Origin: Muricea muricata
Taxonomy: Eukaryota; Cnidaria; Anthozoa; Malacalcyonacea; Plexauridae
Assembly: GCA_963855995.1 (NCBI GenBank)
Contig: OY979720.1
Location: 622,501 to 686,500 of the forward strand
DNA length: 64,000 bases
Reading direction: 5' to 3'
Each line of letters begins with the position of its first letter. Within the stretch, counting starts at the first letter, position 1. Shown here in pieces: positions 22,766 to 36,700 of this stretch. Both the position numbers and the translations under genes were made by a program. Under the pieces are notes generated by a model, which was given only the letters and a program-made list of their open reading frames with translations, was not told the DNA's origin and ran no database searches.

Positions 22766-24111
22766 ATGTTCAGTTCACTCAATTACATTGTTACTACCAG
22801 GAGGTCTCTGCTGAAAGTGTAAGCCCACATTGGAACATGGATGCACAATATCCTACCACATTGCTAGTTTACATTATCCTGCCTCACTTCAACATTTAGG
22901 GACCATTCATTATTTATGGCCGGGGGTGGGCTGGTAAGAATGTAGGAGGGGGCATCCAAAATTTTAGGCAATCTGAGGGGGGTCATATAAAATATGCCAG
23001 TAGGTTGGGGGGGTGTCACCTGCTATTGAATAATTTGTTCAGTGATATGTTCATCAAAGCTAATATTTATTAAAATGTAAATACGAAATGGCAGGCTAGT
23101 TTATAGCCTGCTCACAGCCTGAAATTTTCAAGGTGGGAGGGAAAATTACAATTAATAAGTAATTTTCCCTCCCACCTTGAAAATTTCAGGCAGCAAACAG
23201 GCTAGCTAGTTTAATATATATTTGTATTTTCATCAAGGGAGGGGGGGGTCATGGATTTTTTGTTTTTTAAATAAGAGGGGTCAAGAAGTTTCTTCTTGGT
23301 TTATGATAGATATTACCAGCCCACCCCCAGCCATAAATAATGAATGGTCCCTTACAAAGGAGCCTCCCACAGAAGATTGTCTGCTAAAGTGGCCCACTTT
23401 CCACTGAGGGACATGCAGTTAGGCAAGGCCTAGGGTTAACAGATAGCAAAGCCAAAGATCCCTAATCCCCATATACACGTAGAAGGGCAAGGTTTTTTAA
23501 TTGGCTAGTGAACAACTAGTATGTAGTTCACCCCCTCCTCAATTTTATTTTTATATGTGAAAATTGTTACTGTTTTGAAGTTGATGTGATTGTATTTTTT
23601 ACAGAAAATGGATGCTGAGGATAGACCTACAGGCTGTTTACTATGCCCTAAACATGGAGATGTTCCTATCAACTACAAGGTATAGAAAGGGGTTTCATAT
23701 TTACATACTACTTTTATCCAAATGGTATGTCAAATGGTTTATGTAGACAAAATTTAAACCAGTATGCATTTTTTAGAATGTGAGATTTTTGTCCCAATTT
23801 GTATCTCCACACACTGGAAGAATATACAGCAAGGAAGCAACAGGTATATCTACGGCAACAACAGTTATTGGTCGGCTGGGCAATTTGATGCAATATTAAT
23901 GCAACGAATATTCTTTTCTAGGACTATGTCAATTTAAACAGAATGAAATAAAGAAAGCAATTAGACAAGCTAGATCATTAGGTAACAATAAAGTAGCCAA
24001 TGAAATTTCACTATGCATTGAATTAATCTTCAATTTTCATTTTGCTTTCCAGGTTACATGCCATACACAATGAAATACCTCGCCTTTCACCAAGACCCAA
24101 GGTTGTTTTGA
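22766..24111 (+). CDS. MRPS18C: Mitochondrial ribosomal protein bS18m (MRPS18C), five exons
   Basis: Small-subunit mitoribosome protein, S18 family. Exons 22766-22816, 23605-23679, 23777-23843, 23922-23981 and 24053-24111 join in frame with GT-AG ends. Exon 1 gives MFSSLNYIVTTRRSLLK, a positively charged, acid-free start typical of a matrix-targeting peptide. The S18 core follows: CLLCPKHGDVPINYKNV, RFLSQFVSPHTGRIYSKE, TGLCQFKQNEIKKAIRQAR and YMPYTMKYLAFHQDPR. The match to vertebrate MRPS18C (LLSQFVSPFTGCIYG, KEITKAIKRA, GFMPVTYKD) is direct and it keeps the CxxC pair. About 103 residues. The N-terminal exon is assigned from frame and position rather than family similarity. Confidence 0.9.
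22898..23352. mobile_element. MITE with 40 bp inverted repeats in MRPS18C intron 1
   Basis: 455 bp. Both ends start AGGGACCATTCATTATTTAT and pair on through GGCYGGGGGTGGGCTGGTAA with about one mismatch in 40. The interior is GT/G-rich and contains a second, nested element (23104-23204). Target duplication is unclear. No coding capacity. Confidence 0.85.
23104..23204. mobile_element. Palindromic mini-element nested in the larger MITE
   Basis: 101 bp, ends TAGCCTG and CAGGCTA, with a perfect 33 bp stem (23117-23149 against 23159-23191) and a 9 nt loop. It is flanked by the 9 bp direct repeat GCTAGTTTA at 23095-23103 and 23205-23213, so it inserted after the host MITE. A 9 bp duplication fits a MULE-type transposase. 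Confidence 0.85.
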
Positions 24112-24652
24112 GACATTTTTCTTTCATATCTTTACAACAATATTTATTTGCTGTATGCACTACCATTGCATAATAAAGTGTATAAATAAGACAGTTGCCG
24201 ACAGAATGAGTACTGAAGTAGTAGCTACTGCACACAATTAAAAGATAGAGTCTTTCACTACCTGAAACAATAAACACAGAATTAAATGTTTTGAGCAAAG
24301 GCTCTGCTTCATTGGTAAAATTTTGCGAATATGATTTCAGGTACATAGCAAAAGATCCTTTTTTTGTATGCTTTCGACAAAACTAGCCACCAACCCTGGC
24401 AATTTTAGTTGGAGTACTATTACACTGTCTTACTATTTTCTATAGATATTTATAAATAAGTCTTCTATGATAACATACTGTATTGTTGGTTTCGTGCATG
24501 TAACATGCTAAAATACACTTAAGACTTCTTAATGCTATCTGATTAAACATCATACAACCTAACAGCAACCAGAAAATAAATTTTCATCTTCCTAAAAATA
24601 TTGAGACATTTATCTTTACTTAATATTGTGGTGATTTGTTGTGATGGTTATA
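24112..24652. other. MRPS18C/Abraxas convergent 3' flank
   Basis: Tail-to-tail interval. AATAAA at 24172-24177, 61 nt past the MRPS18C stop, is a good poly(A) signal. Nothing else recognised. Confidence 0.55.
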
Positions 24653-27321
<2,669 letters not shown>

Positions 27322-28383
27322 CTTAGAATGCCATCTTACATGAAGTACCTTCGCGTTGACGTGTCGCTGATTGTTTATGCACTGGTGTGCTGATATTCGC
27401 ACAGAACCGATCGGAACGTTGCACCCCAATAAAATTATTAGGTATGACGTTTAATAATTCCAATACTTATTGGAATTGTCATTGCATGCATATAAAATGA
27501 CCCTGGCCCAACCTTCCAATAATTTATTGGATACAACAATCTAATTCTTACTGGGATACAACGTTCGAATGGTTCCCAGAATGTCTTATGGGATATCCTC
27601 GATTCCTCGTCACAAACTGGTCACAAACACAGATTGTTCTCATAGTTCTCATGTGTCGCTGACATCGGCGACGGCCATTGTTTGTAATCACTTTGAGTAA
27701 AATCCTCCGTGAATTTTCTCATTGAATAACTACCAACAATGACTCGCCCATAATCGGCGACACAGTTTAGGGAATAGACTGTAGCCCACTCAGCAGTGCA
27801 ACACGGCGTTCTACTATGCAGTTTACTGGATGCCACTAGCCAGTTCAGCGTTCTTATTGGCCAGAAAATGCAAATGACTGGCTGGCACAACAACCCTCGT
27901 AATTCAACTATTTTTGCTATTTTACTTGCCTACAATTATTTTCTAATATTGTGGCTATAGGCCATGCCAATTTTAACCTACATCTATGAAGTTCACGTTA
28001 TTAAAGTGGTTTATATAATGCAAAAAAACCCGCTTTAGTTTATAGATTTAAGATATATCGGATGGAATTGCCTCGGCATTCTTTTTTTGCCGAAGCAAAC
28101 TATGAAAATCCTAACTTGCCTCGGCAATTACCGAGTGCCGAGGCGAATTACGAGCGTTGCACAATGCATGACATAACGCATAATACGTGATGCGATATAT
28201 GCGTGGACACACAAACTTCAATCGACAGGCCCTATCATCCCCACCATTGCCCCACTGTCCTGTTGGCGACATAATGAGTGTTGGCGACATAATATGCTTA
28301 AACCACAGCGTTAAAATGAGTTTAGCTTAGCAAAAACAAAACTTATTGATAAATTTATTAATCTCGTCAATTAATTTGTTAAC
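27322..28383. other. Abraxas upstream region
   Basis: About 1 kb before the Abraxas start codon; its promoter must lie here. 28066-28150 carries several CCTCGGCA / TGCCGAGG boxes in both orientations that can fold on themselves. A 90-codon open frame at 27621-27893 (-) resembles nothing known and was not called. Confidence 0.35.
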
Positions 28384-28395
28384 AGAATTGATAGG

Positions 28396-28510
28396 TTTTT
28401 CTTGTACGTTTGCATGGTGAATACAATATACTTGTTAAGCTTTGTGGAAACACCACGTAAATTTATTATTATAATAAATTTACGTGGTGTTTCCACAAAG
28501 CTTAACAAGT
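28396..28510. mobile_element. 115 bp hairpin element with 12 bp target duplication
   Basis: Flanked by the direct repeat AGAATTGATAGG at 28384-28395 and 28511-28522. The element opens TTTTTCTTGTACGTTTGCAT and continues into a perfect palindrome (28429-28511, counting one flanking base on the right). The same two boxes occur in the TPI intron repeat at 20000-20218. One end is the palindrome tip and the other is not inverted, so it is not a classical TIR transposon; the 12 bp duplication is long for a cut-and-paste element. Confidence 0.75.
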
Positions 28511-28511
28511 A
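28429..28511. repeat. Perfect 83 bp palindrome
   Basis: Two 41 bp arms around one central T at 28470, no mismatch; arms start TACTTGTTAAGCTTTGTGGA and reach ATTTATTAT at the centre. It can form a near loop-less cruciform in DNA or a full hairpin if transcribed. Confidence 0.97.
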
Positions 28512-28886
28512 GAATTGATAGGGTTGGGAAACAAACCCTCTCCTAATACAATCGTGTCAACCCTGGTAGAGCATCTGGCTGACAGAACATTTGTGTGAAA
28601 ATATACTATAAAGCTGGGAAACATCTCACTTTGGATAGTCACATTCCTTGTCAAACAAATTTAATATGGCTGAATGTTCTTGTTTACAATATGGAAATAC
28701 TTTTTATTTGATATCTTTATTCCAATGAATCCTGTAATAACATGTCGTCTTGTTTTACATTTATTTACATAATAATTGTCAGTTAATGATACGTATGATT
28801 TTAATATTTTTCTTTTATAATAACGAAATAATCGAGCATAAACTGATTAATAATTAATTCGATCCTGTGTTATTTACAATTTGTTT

Positions 28887-29210
28887 TCAACTCCTCATGT
28901 CTTCACACAGCAGACTAATCTTCCTTTCAGAAACATACGCCGTCAACGCAGTAGCCAGAATATGATATACAGCAAAAACAACATCCATTCCAAATTGAAC
29001 TTGTTCTATATGTGCCCATGGATTGAGAAGTCTTCGACAAAGTTTAAAAATATAATGTAAAATAATATTTATTAACAGTGCCAATGCTGCAACGGTAATC
29101 CCTGATAGTAGACGATATGCATAGTAAAAATAAGGACTTTCTTCATAAAATACTCTCTCCCTGTACTGCAAATATAAATCCTCCCCAAACCAACTTGAAA
29201 TCGAAGCCAT
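28887..29210 (-). CDS. Possible small membrane protein, 107 residues, not recognised
   Basis: Intronless frame starting MASISSWFGEDLYLQYRE. Two hydrophobic segments can be seen: about residues 34-56 (LLSGITVAALALLINIILHY) and about 73-93 (FGMDVVFAVYHILATALTAY), with a KLCRR basic turn between them and a charged tail ending CEDMRS. That suggests a two-pass membrane protein. No family was recognised. AATAAA (minus strand) at 28716-28721, about 165 nt past the stop, is compatible with a real transcript. It sits between Abraxas and the ARID5 3' end, same strand. It could also be a chance frame. Confidence 0.45.
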   Translation of the reverse strand: MASISSWFGEDLYLQYRERVFYEESPYFYYAYRLLSGITVAALALLINIILHYIFKLCRRLLNPWAHIEQVQFGMDVVFAVYHILATALTAYVSERKISLLCEDMRS

Positions 29211-30729
29211 TAATTTTTGCCCAGACCACCTTCTAACGTCAGGAGAAATTAGGGATAGTCATGGACTCATCAACGCCACCCTAAATATCCTAATATGTTT
29301 CCCAATAACCAAATCATTTAGTTGAAGGAATGATCCAGAGGAATGATCACAATGGAATGATCACAATGGAATAATCTGTCTTGAGACTCGCACCTTCATC
29401 ATATGCAGCGTAAATTTGCGTAGGCCAACTTCAGGCTTTGTCAATTTATTGAATCTTTGTATCAGAGCTGTTTTTGAAATTTGAATGTTTACAATGAAAG
29501 CCGTAAAATTAGCATAGCTGAACTGCCGAAGGTGTTAATTCCAGCGAATACTTGTATTGGAAAATACGATTTATTCCGGCAGCTTTTAAAAAAATGCCGT
29601 CCGCCTGTGCCACAAACTTCAAACATTCCCACACATACTTGAAGGAGTTTAGTAAAATATCTATATGTAACAATTTCCTCCCATGTTATTTCGTTTAATT
29701 AATGCGCTACGTACGTTATCACTTATATAGATTTACCATTCGTTCTGCTAATATTTTCTTTTACAAATCAACTGAGTCAATTGAATTGAACACGGTCGCT
29801 TTGAAGCAGAGACATTGTACATCTGTAGCTCATATCCCTTTACTATATTTTTTATAAATAATAACTTCAGTAATTATGGATCGTTTTGGAATATTGTTTT
29901 TTTTTGTATTGTTGTGGATAAATGAACTCTTTGTCCAGAAGGATGAAAAACCCGAAATAGTGTTAACGATATAATAGTTAATCATGTTATATTAGCGATT
30001 TATTAGTTCTTTTTGGAATCGAAGAAATTGCAGTGTTTTGCCTCATTTGCATTACTGTAAAAACTTGACAACTTAATGTTTCAGTCGTTGACATACTGCA
30101 GAAGTCGGGGCTTAACTCGAGCAACAATTTGGTCAAACTTGAGTTAAGCCCCGGGCACACCAGGCTTCATTAACTTGAATGACCCAAATCGTGTTTCGTT
30201 ATTCGAGTCAAGCCCTTTTTGGAAAAGGGCGTGGTCGGGACGTAAAAAGTAAAAATCGACTTTATGGCGAAGGTCATCCGTCGGGAGTTATATTAGCAAA
30301 AGACCCTTCACCTTTCGTGTACAATTACATTTTCAATCCACCAAGATGGCAAAAGCTGTGTTTAATAGGCCAATTTGAAGCCCCAAAATTTTTTTTACCA
30401 TGCCTAAGTAACATTTGTATGCGTGTTTACAGCTTTAATCGATCACTAGCTTGGGTGGGAATAGTACATATCATTTTTACTTGTCATGCAAATAAGCAAG
30501 TTAAAACTATGAAATTTCCAACAGAAAAATATCAACAATGAAATTTCAAACTTTAATAACAAAACAACATATCTAGAACTAAAATACAAAATTCACAACT
30601 TTCGACCTTATACACAAAATATTTTCTTTAATTTTTGAAAATATAATTCTAATACAAACTAATTGAGTGCTTCCTTTGTGGTATTTACAAAGAATCATTC
30701 ATGTTCGATTTGTGAAAGGTAACTGTGCG
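29211..30729. other. Region between the small membrane protein and the ARID5 3' end
   Basis: A short inverted repeat at 30107-30152 (GGGGCTTAACTCGAG against CTTGAGTTAAGCCCC) is the only structure seen. A 120-codon frame at 30179-30541 (+) has no recognisable family or hydrophobic pattern and was not called. ATTAAA on the minus strand at 30552-30557 could end the ARID5 transcript. Confidence 0.4.
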
Positions 30730-33700
30730 TTAGCTGTGCAGTATTTGAACTCCTGTGTCTACTGGGAAGGGAATGCAATCTTGCGGGTAATATTCCGGTA
30801 TTGGTAGCTGATACAAAGTGTTGGAGTCTGCATCTATAGTCGCTATGATATGTGGTGTGTAAGGTGAAAACGCCAGATGACCAGGTCCTGGAAACACTTG
30901 ATGAGGAGGCATGAATATTCGGGACGACGCACGAACTGGGAATGTTCTACTACTTGGTAAATCATACACTTCGAAAGCTCCGGCTGGATAATGTGTTGGT
31001 TGGAAGACCGGAACTGGGTATATAACCTCATGTGGACTGGGTGCACGTTTATTCGTCATTAGTATTTCATCATTATCCCCCCGTGAATGTTTGCGAATAT
31101 CAAGCGACTCGTCCACGTTGTACTCACGTGGTATACTAAAGTCATTCACGTGATCAAAACGTGGAATGTGCTTAGGTTTCTTTTCGAGTTCTGACGTTCT
31201 CGATTCACTATTGTGTTGATGTAAATAGATTTCAGGATAATCATCCAAAATGTACTTTTTCTTTGCAGTACGTGTTGACTCTGATGTCGTAACACGTTCA
31301 CTCGCCCCAGTACCAGGAAATGGTCGAGTACTGTGACAAATACTTTTTGAATCATAGGTGGGGTATCGTCCAGACAGTTTATCAGAATTTGATGAACAAA
31401 ACATAACTGGACTGCTTCGATTTCCTGTTTTAACAAATTCAACTGGCGAGTCACGATCTGATACATTGACGTACTGGTGTTGCGTGTAGACCACTGACCG
31501 TCTTTCCTGCTGACTCTTTAGTGATGCTGGCTTGGCATAGTGGTGTGATGTCCTTTCATTATGGCTCATGGTTATTTTCTTTTGTGTCTCTAACGACGTT
31601 AAATAAGAAACATTGTCTTGTTGTGGAGTGACACGAGCTGGCTTAGAAATATTTTGTTGACTTGATAACGTTCCACCACGCGAGACTGTATGCTTGAACA
31701 GCTCGTTAGGTTGCTTCATCATACCAGCTACCGCTGGTTTCACCGAAATTTCTTGCTGGCTCAGTGCAAATGTTGCCGATGATTTTAACCGTTTCTCTTG
31801 GTGACTCATGACAACAGTTGCCACTGGTTTTATTCGAACGTCTTGCTGGCTCCTTGCACAAGTTACCGCAGCTTTAAACGAAATGTCATGTTGGCTCATT
31901 GCGACAGTCATCGTCGGTTTTAACCGAGTGTCCTGCTGGCTTGCTTGTATCAAACGAGAAACTGTTGGAGTTCTAGTTTTAGTTGGTATACTTTGTAGTG
32001 TAACCGCTGGTTGACAAAGTTTATCTTGTTGGCTCGTCGAGAGCACAACAGCCTGGTTTTGAGAAATAACATTTGCGTTTTGATCTCTGTGGAGCGCGGC
32101 AGAACCATCAGGTATGGGAGAAGGTGAGTCGTAGCGTTTAACATCAAGTTTGTATTCTTCTCCTTTTGAATATCTTTCAAATGGCAGCAACAAACTGAAA
32201 ATGCGAAACCATAACATAAACAAAAAACCGCAAAGAAAATCAACAACTACACAAAAATCCACGACTAAACAAGGGAAATAAAATTCCGGACAAAGTTTGA
32301 TAAAATGGCTAACGTAAATTTTCAAATTTGTCAGAAACGTCAGGTGAAATGATAATTACAGAACCAAGTCTCTTACTTTTCATAATGTTTTCTTGAGTTG
32401 GTAGCAGCGCTAGTTATACTTGGCGTACCACCAACTTCACTATAAACATGTCGCCATAATCTCTTGCTTGTCACCTAAAACGAAATTTGTATGTATTTAC
32501 TCACTACTTGACCACAGCAAAACCCCGCATAAAAGAAATCAGGCAGAAAATGTGGTTCTTAACTTTTATGCAAATGAACTGTACTTTAGTGCAATTAACT
32601 GTAATATTCTTACTAGTTTAGTTTAAGTTTAAAATAAGGTTTTTTTAAGAAACGGTTACATTTGCCAGTCTATAGTATAGTAGTTCTTGTATTTTGGGTG
32701 TTAAATGCATAGAGATTAAAAATAACTCTAGAGGAGGCATCGTAATCTTTTTCATTGAAAAAAAAAAAGGGAACGCGTTTTTTGGGGGGCAAATTCAAGT
32801 CCCGGGTGCAGGGCCAGGCGTTTATTGGCTGAGCTAATGCTTCCTTAGCAACCACCTTAGCAACAGCAGGAATTTGTATGAAATGTCTTCCTCATCGTTG
32901 TTGAGGTCGTTCTGCCGGTTTTGTGGGCAAAATAGTACTTTTTAAATTGTTTCTATTATTTGAGACAATCTGGGATGATATTTTCAATATTTTTACGAGG
33001 AAAAACATTTTAAAAAGCAGGAAAACTCGCCTAAAACGACTTATTTGCCTGGGACATCGTGAATGAGTGAACATCCGGGACTTGAATTTGCCCCCCCCCC
33101 CCGCCCCAATAGCCGCGCTCCCTTTTTTTGCCTTCGATGACCACTCTAGTGTTATTTATAATCTCTATGGTTAAATGGCCCAAATTTCAGGCTGGTGATT
33201 CTTGGCCAACCGGTCGTTGACGCGGCGTGGTTTCACTGTTTACGGAGTTTATTGGAATATTTTTATTTTATAATCATGGTGAAATCAACTGTATAAAAGG
33301 CTTGCCCTATATAATGTTTGTGTATGTCCCTAGTTACGTGACTGGCATAAAATATGCATGAAAACTACGTATGCAATGTTAGAAAGCCTTTAGCTTTAAC
33401 TATTAATGGTTCAAAGGCTGGAGATCTTATGCTTGTTTCGCAGATATGCATCTCTAAGTAAATAAATAAGGAAGAAAGTCATTTCATGAAGTTGAACGGG
33501 ATGAAATATGCCTACCTCATCATATCCACCTAAAGCTTTAGTAGCCTCGTACATCTTGAATAGATTGACTATTCAAAATAAAAAAAAAACATTAAGAAAT
33601 GTTATTCAAAAGAGACGTTAGCAGGGTATTTTATTTGGAATCAGATTACTTCATAATATGAGGTTTACTCCTCAGTCAAGTATGGGTGACGCTTGTATAC

Positions 33701-36700
33701 AAAATATCATTAATAAATGTAAAATTTCCATACTTTTTCGGAAGCCCAATGCCGGGACTTTCACGATTGGTGAACCTCGCTTTTTCATAAAGCTTCTCAA
33801 GTCCTTCATGAACTGACGTTCCTCTGGAGATTGTGGCTGAAAGAGAACAAATAACATCGTTTCAGTTACAATTATCAATACTTATTACCACAAGAACCAT
33901 TACTTTAAATATAAATTGTCTCATCGTAACCAGGTAAAAAGGTATGGAAAAAGTCAACAAGAGAATGCTTCTGGACAAGAGGAGCAAAACATCGTGGATT
34001 TTTATAAAGAAGACACTATTAAAATTGTTCATACTTCACTAGAATAAAATGTCCTAGACAACCCTAGGTAAGGTGACACTACATGCTTCCTTAACGAAGC
34101 CATTGCTTAAAGACTGCTTTCTGAAGACTTACTTCAGTACTGTAATCCGCATTTTCCATCAGACATTCTGCAGACACATATTCATCGTTAATCTTCATCA
34201 ACACTTGATCATCTCCTACAGTCTTAGGAAGTAGTTTCGCTTCACCGGACTTTAAACATTTGTTGGACTTTCCACCACTTGGTCTGCCTCGCTTTCGCTT
34301 TAAGGGTTGTTCAGCTCTTATGCCATTCCCATCACTTGTTTTCAGGTTCTGGGTAACTTCTCCTTGTGTGGCAAGTGTAGTGGACATTATCGTTGACATT
34401 CGTGGTTGGATATGATTCACAGTTATGGCAGGCGCGCGAGACACCAGGCCTGCGTGAATACTTGCGGGAACATCATCTACAAGTATACATTCCTCGCGTG
34501 TCTGTGGCGTGAAGGACACGCGATCTGTCAGCTCGTCATCTCTGCATTTACTACTCGTGATCACAGATCTAGGATACGACATTTTTAACGGTTTATTTTT
34601 TTCTACTTTGTGAGCGGACATTTGAGCAGTGTACATGACATCAGGTTGGCTGGAGCGACTGTAGGCAGCTGCTTCCTTAACTTCAATTTTTACTAACTTT
34701 GGAACTGGTGGAATTGTTGCAGGTTTACTATCTTCTTTTGCACAGCGTATTACACCTGATTGTTTTTCTTCTTTCACACCTGATACAAGTTTTGGGGGGC
34801 ACGGGAGTTCTTGGATTGAACTTTCATCCGAAGTGTCTGTATTATTGTCATCTGAACTCTCAGCCTCGTTTCTCACTTCTTCTTCCACACCTACATTTTG
34901 TTGCTCTTTGATTTCTTCTTTCAAAGTTGTACTTTTACCCACTTTCTTTTTCCGAGGTCGCCCTTTGAGAACTGGAGCTAAAATATGAAACAATTATAGT
35001 CGGATGTTTATGGCAGGCCTAAGACGTTTAAGAGCTCATGATGTTGTTTAAAACTGAGGAAATTCAGCGCTATAGAACTAAAACTGAGATACCTTTATTA
35101 TGCATAAACATCTCAAATTTGGCCAGTCCTGGATGATGAAAGCTCTCTCTTGAAAACGACACCCAAGTGCAATCATTGCATTGAAGAACTCCACCAAATG
35201 CTTTGATCGCCATCTTTGTTAAAACCAAACCATTTGATAACTTCTTCATGAGAGATTTGAATCGACAGTACGCTGGAAAACTTAAAATAACCATTTTTGT
35301 CCGTTCTTTAGGCATCGCCATCTTCTTTGTCCTTGATTTTCGTTTAAGCAATCGAAACTTTTTCGTATCTTCTGCGTTACAGTTTCCAGTGGTTGAAACT
35401 TCCTGGAGATTCTGTTCTGATAAAGCTTTGATCCCATATGACCATCCTGGACCATCATATTCTATATTCATCATGTCTTTACATTTTATGACGACTTTTT
35501 CATCCGTGCACAGTAATTCATCCTTAAAAGAAAAGAAGTTCTGTATGGTAAATTTGTTAGCTAGCAGCTAGTCTTAATCACTGGCAGTGACTTGCCTTAA
35601 CTTTGTTATGCATGGGAACATTCATACAAAGACATAGTTAACCCCCCCCCCAAAAAAAAGCAGATCAAATACTGGCCGATTTATAGTACCTTCCCCATTT
35701 ATATATCGTCATATTCGTCGCGACATCAACCTCGATCCCAGGGCCTTTTCTTGAATTGGGGAAGGAAAAGGCCCTGGCATCGGCTGGTCTATTTTGTAAT
35801 CCCATTGGCTCATTCAAACCGTCAATTAAATCATTTAAGTAAATAATTTATTCATAAAATACAACTGAAGAGAGATTTAAATAATTTAAACCCTTTGATT
35901 AGTTTGCTTATGTGGAGCTTTAAATCACTTATTCGGCTGACTCTTAACACTCTTCGTATAAAGTCACATTCGTAGAATATCCGTATGCTTCATTATCGGA
36001 ATTTGATGAAGGTATAGGGACAACTTATGCATGTTATCAGCTCACACACCGCAATCTTCTAAACAAGTTTTAACTGTATTATATCTACTAAGCACTTACT
36101 CTACCAGGTTTAACATATTACTTTATTTCATTGGGCATTGTAGTGTCATATAATAATATACAGCCGAAGATGAGAGCCAGCAATAGTCCGTAGAAAGTTG
36201 CTTTTATAGGAAGTTATTTACCTTAAAGCTAGCTGTATTGCACAGAACGTTAAAAATTACTTCTCTGATTTATTATTTATGCAAACACTCACAGAGACCA
36301 CAGAAATTAACATATTCTTACACCCAGATATTCTGGGTGTCATGTCACCAGCCGATGCCAGGGCCTTTTCCCTTCCCTAATTTAAGAAAAGGCCCTGGAT
36401 CGAGGTTGTCGCGACATCAGTGAAAAATTTAACCTGTGCATTAAGCGTACTAAATGCGCACCACTTTAGAAATTTGTTGGGTGTCACTTCCGTAAGCAGA
36501 CCAAACAAACAAACAGACGTTAGAACATTATGCTACACAAGCAACCCCCTCCACCCCCCGGAAATACATCAACACTAACAAGTTGAGTGCTGCTTGTAGA
36601 AATTCAAACATTATCGACGAGACTTACAAGCACGAAATTATTTTTACGAACTGTTAGAAAAAAATATTTTTCACTTTTAATTTCAAAGCCATCTGCTTCC

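Noticed and set aside
30179-30541. 120-codon plus-strand frame
   Set aside because: No family, no hydrophobic or splice pattern, weak context; probably chance.
32892-33074. 60-codon minus-strand frame
   Set aside because: Lies inside the hAT MITE and has no transposase motif.
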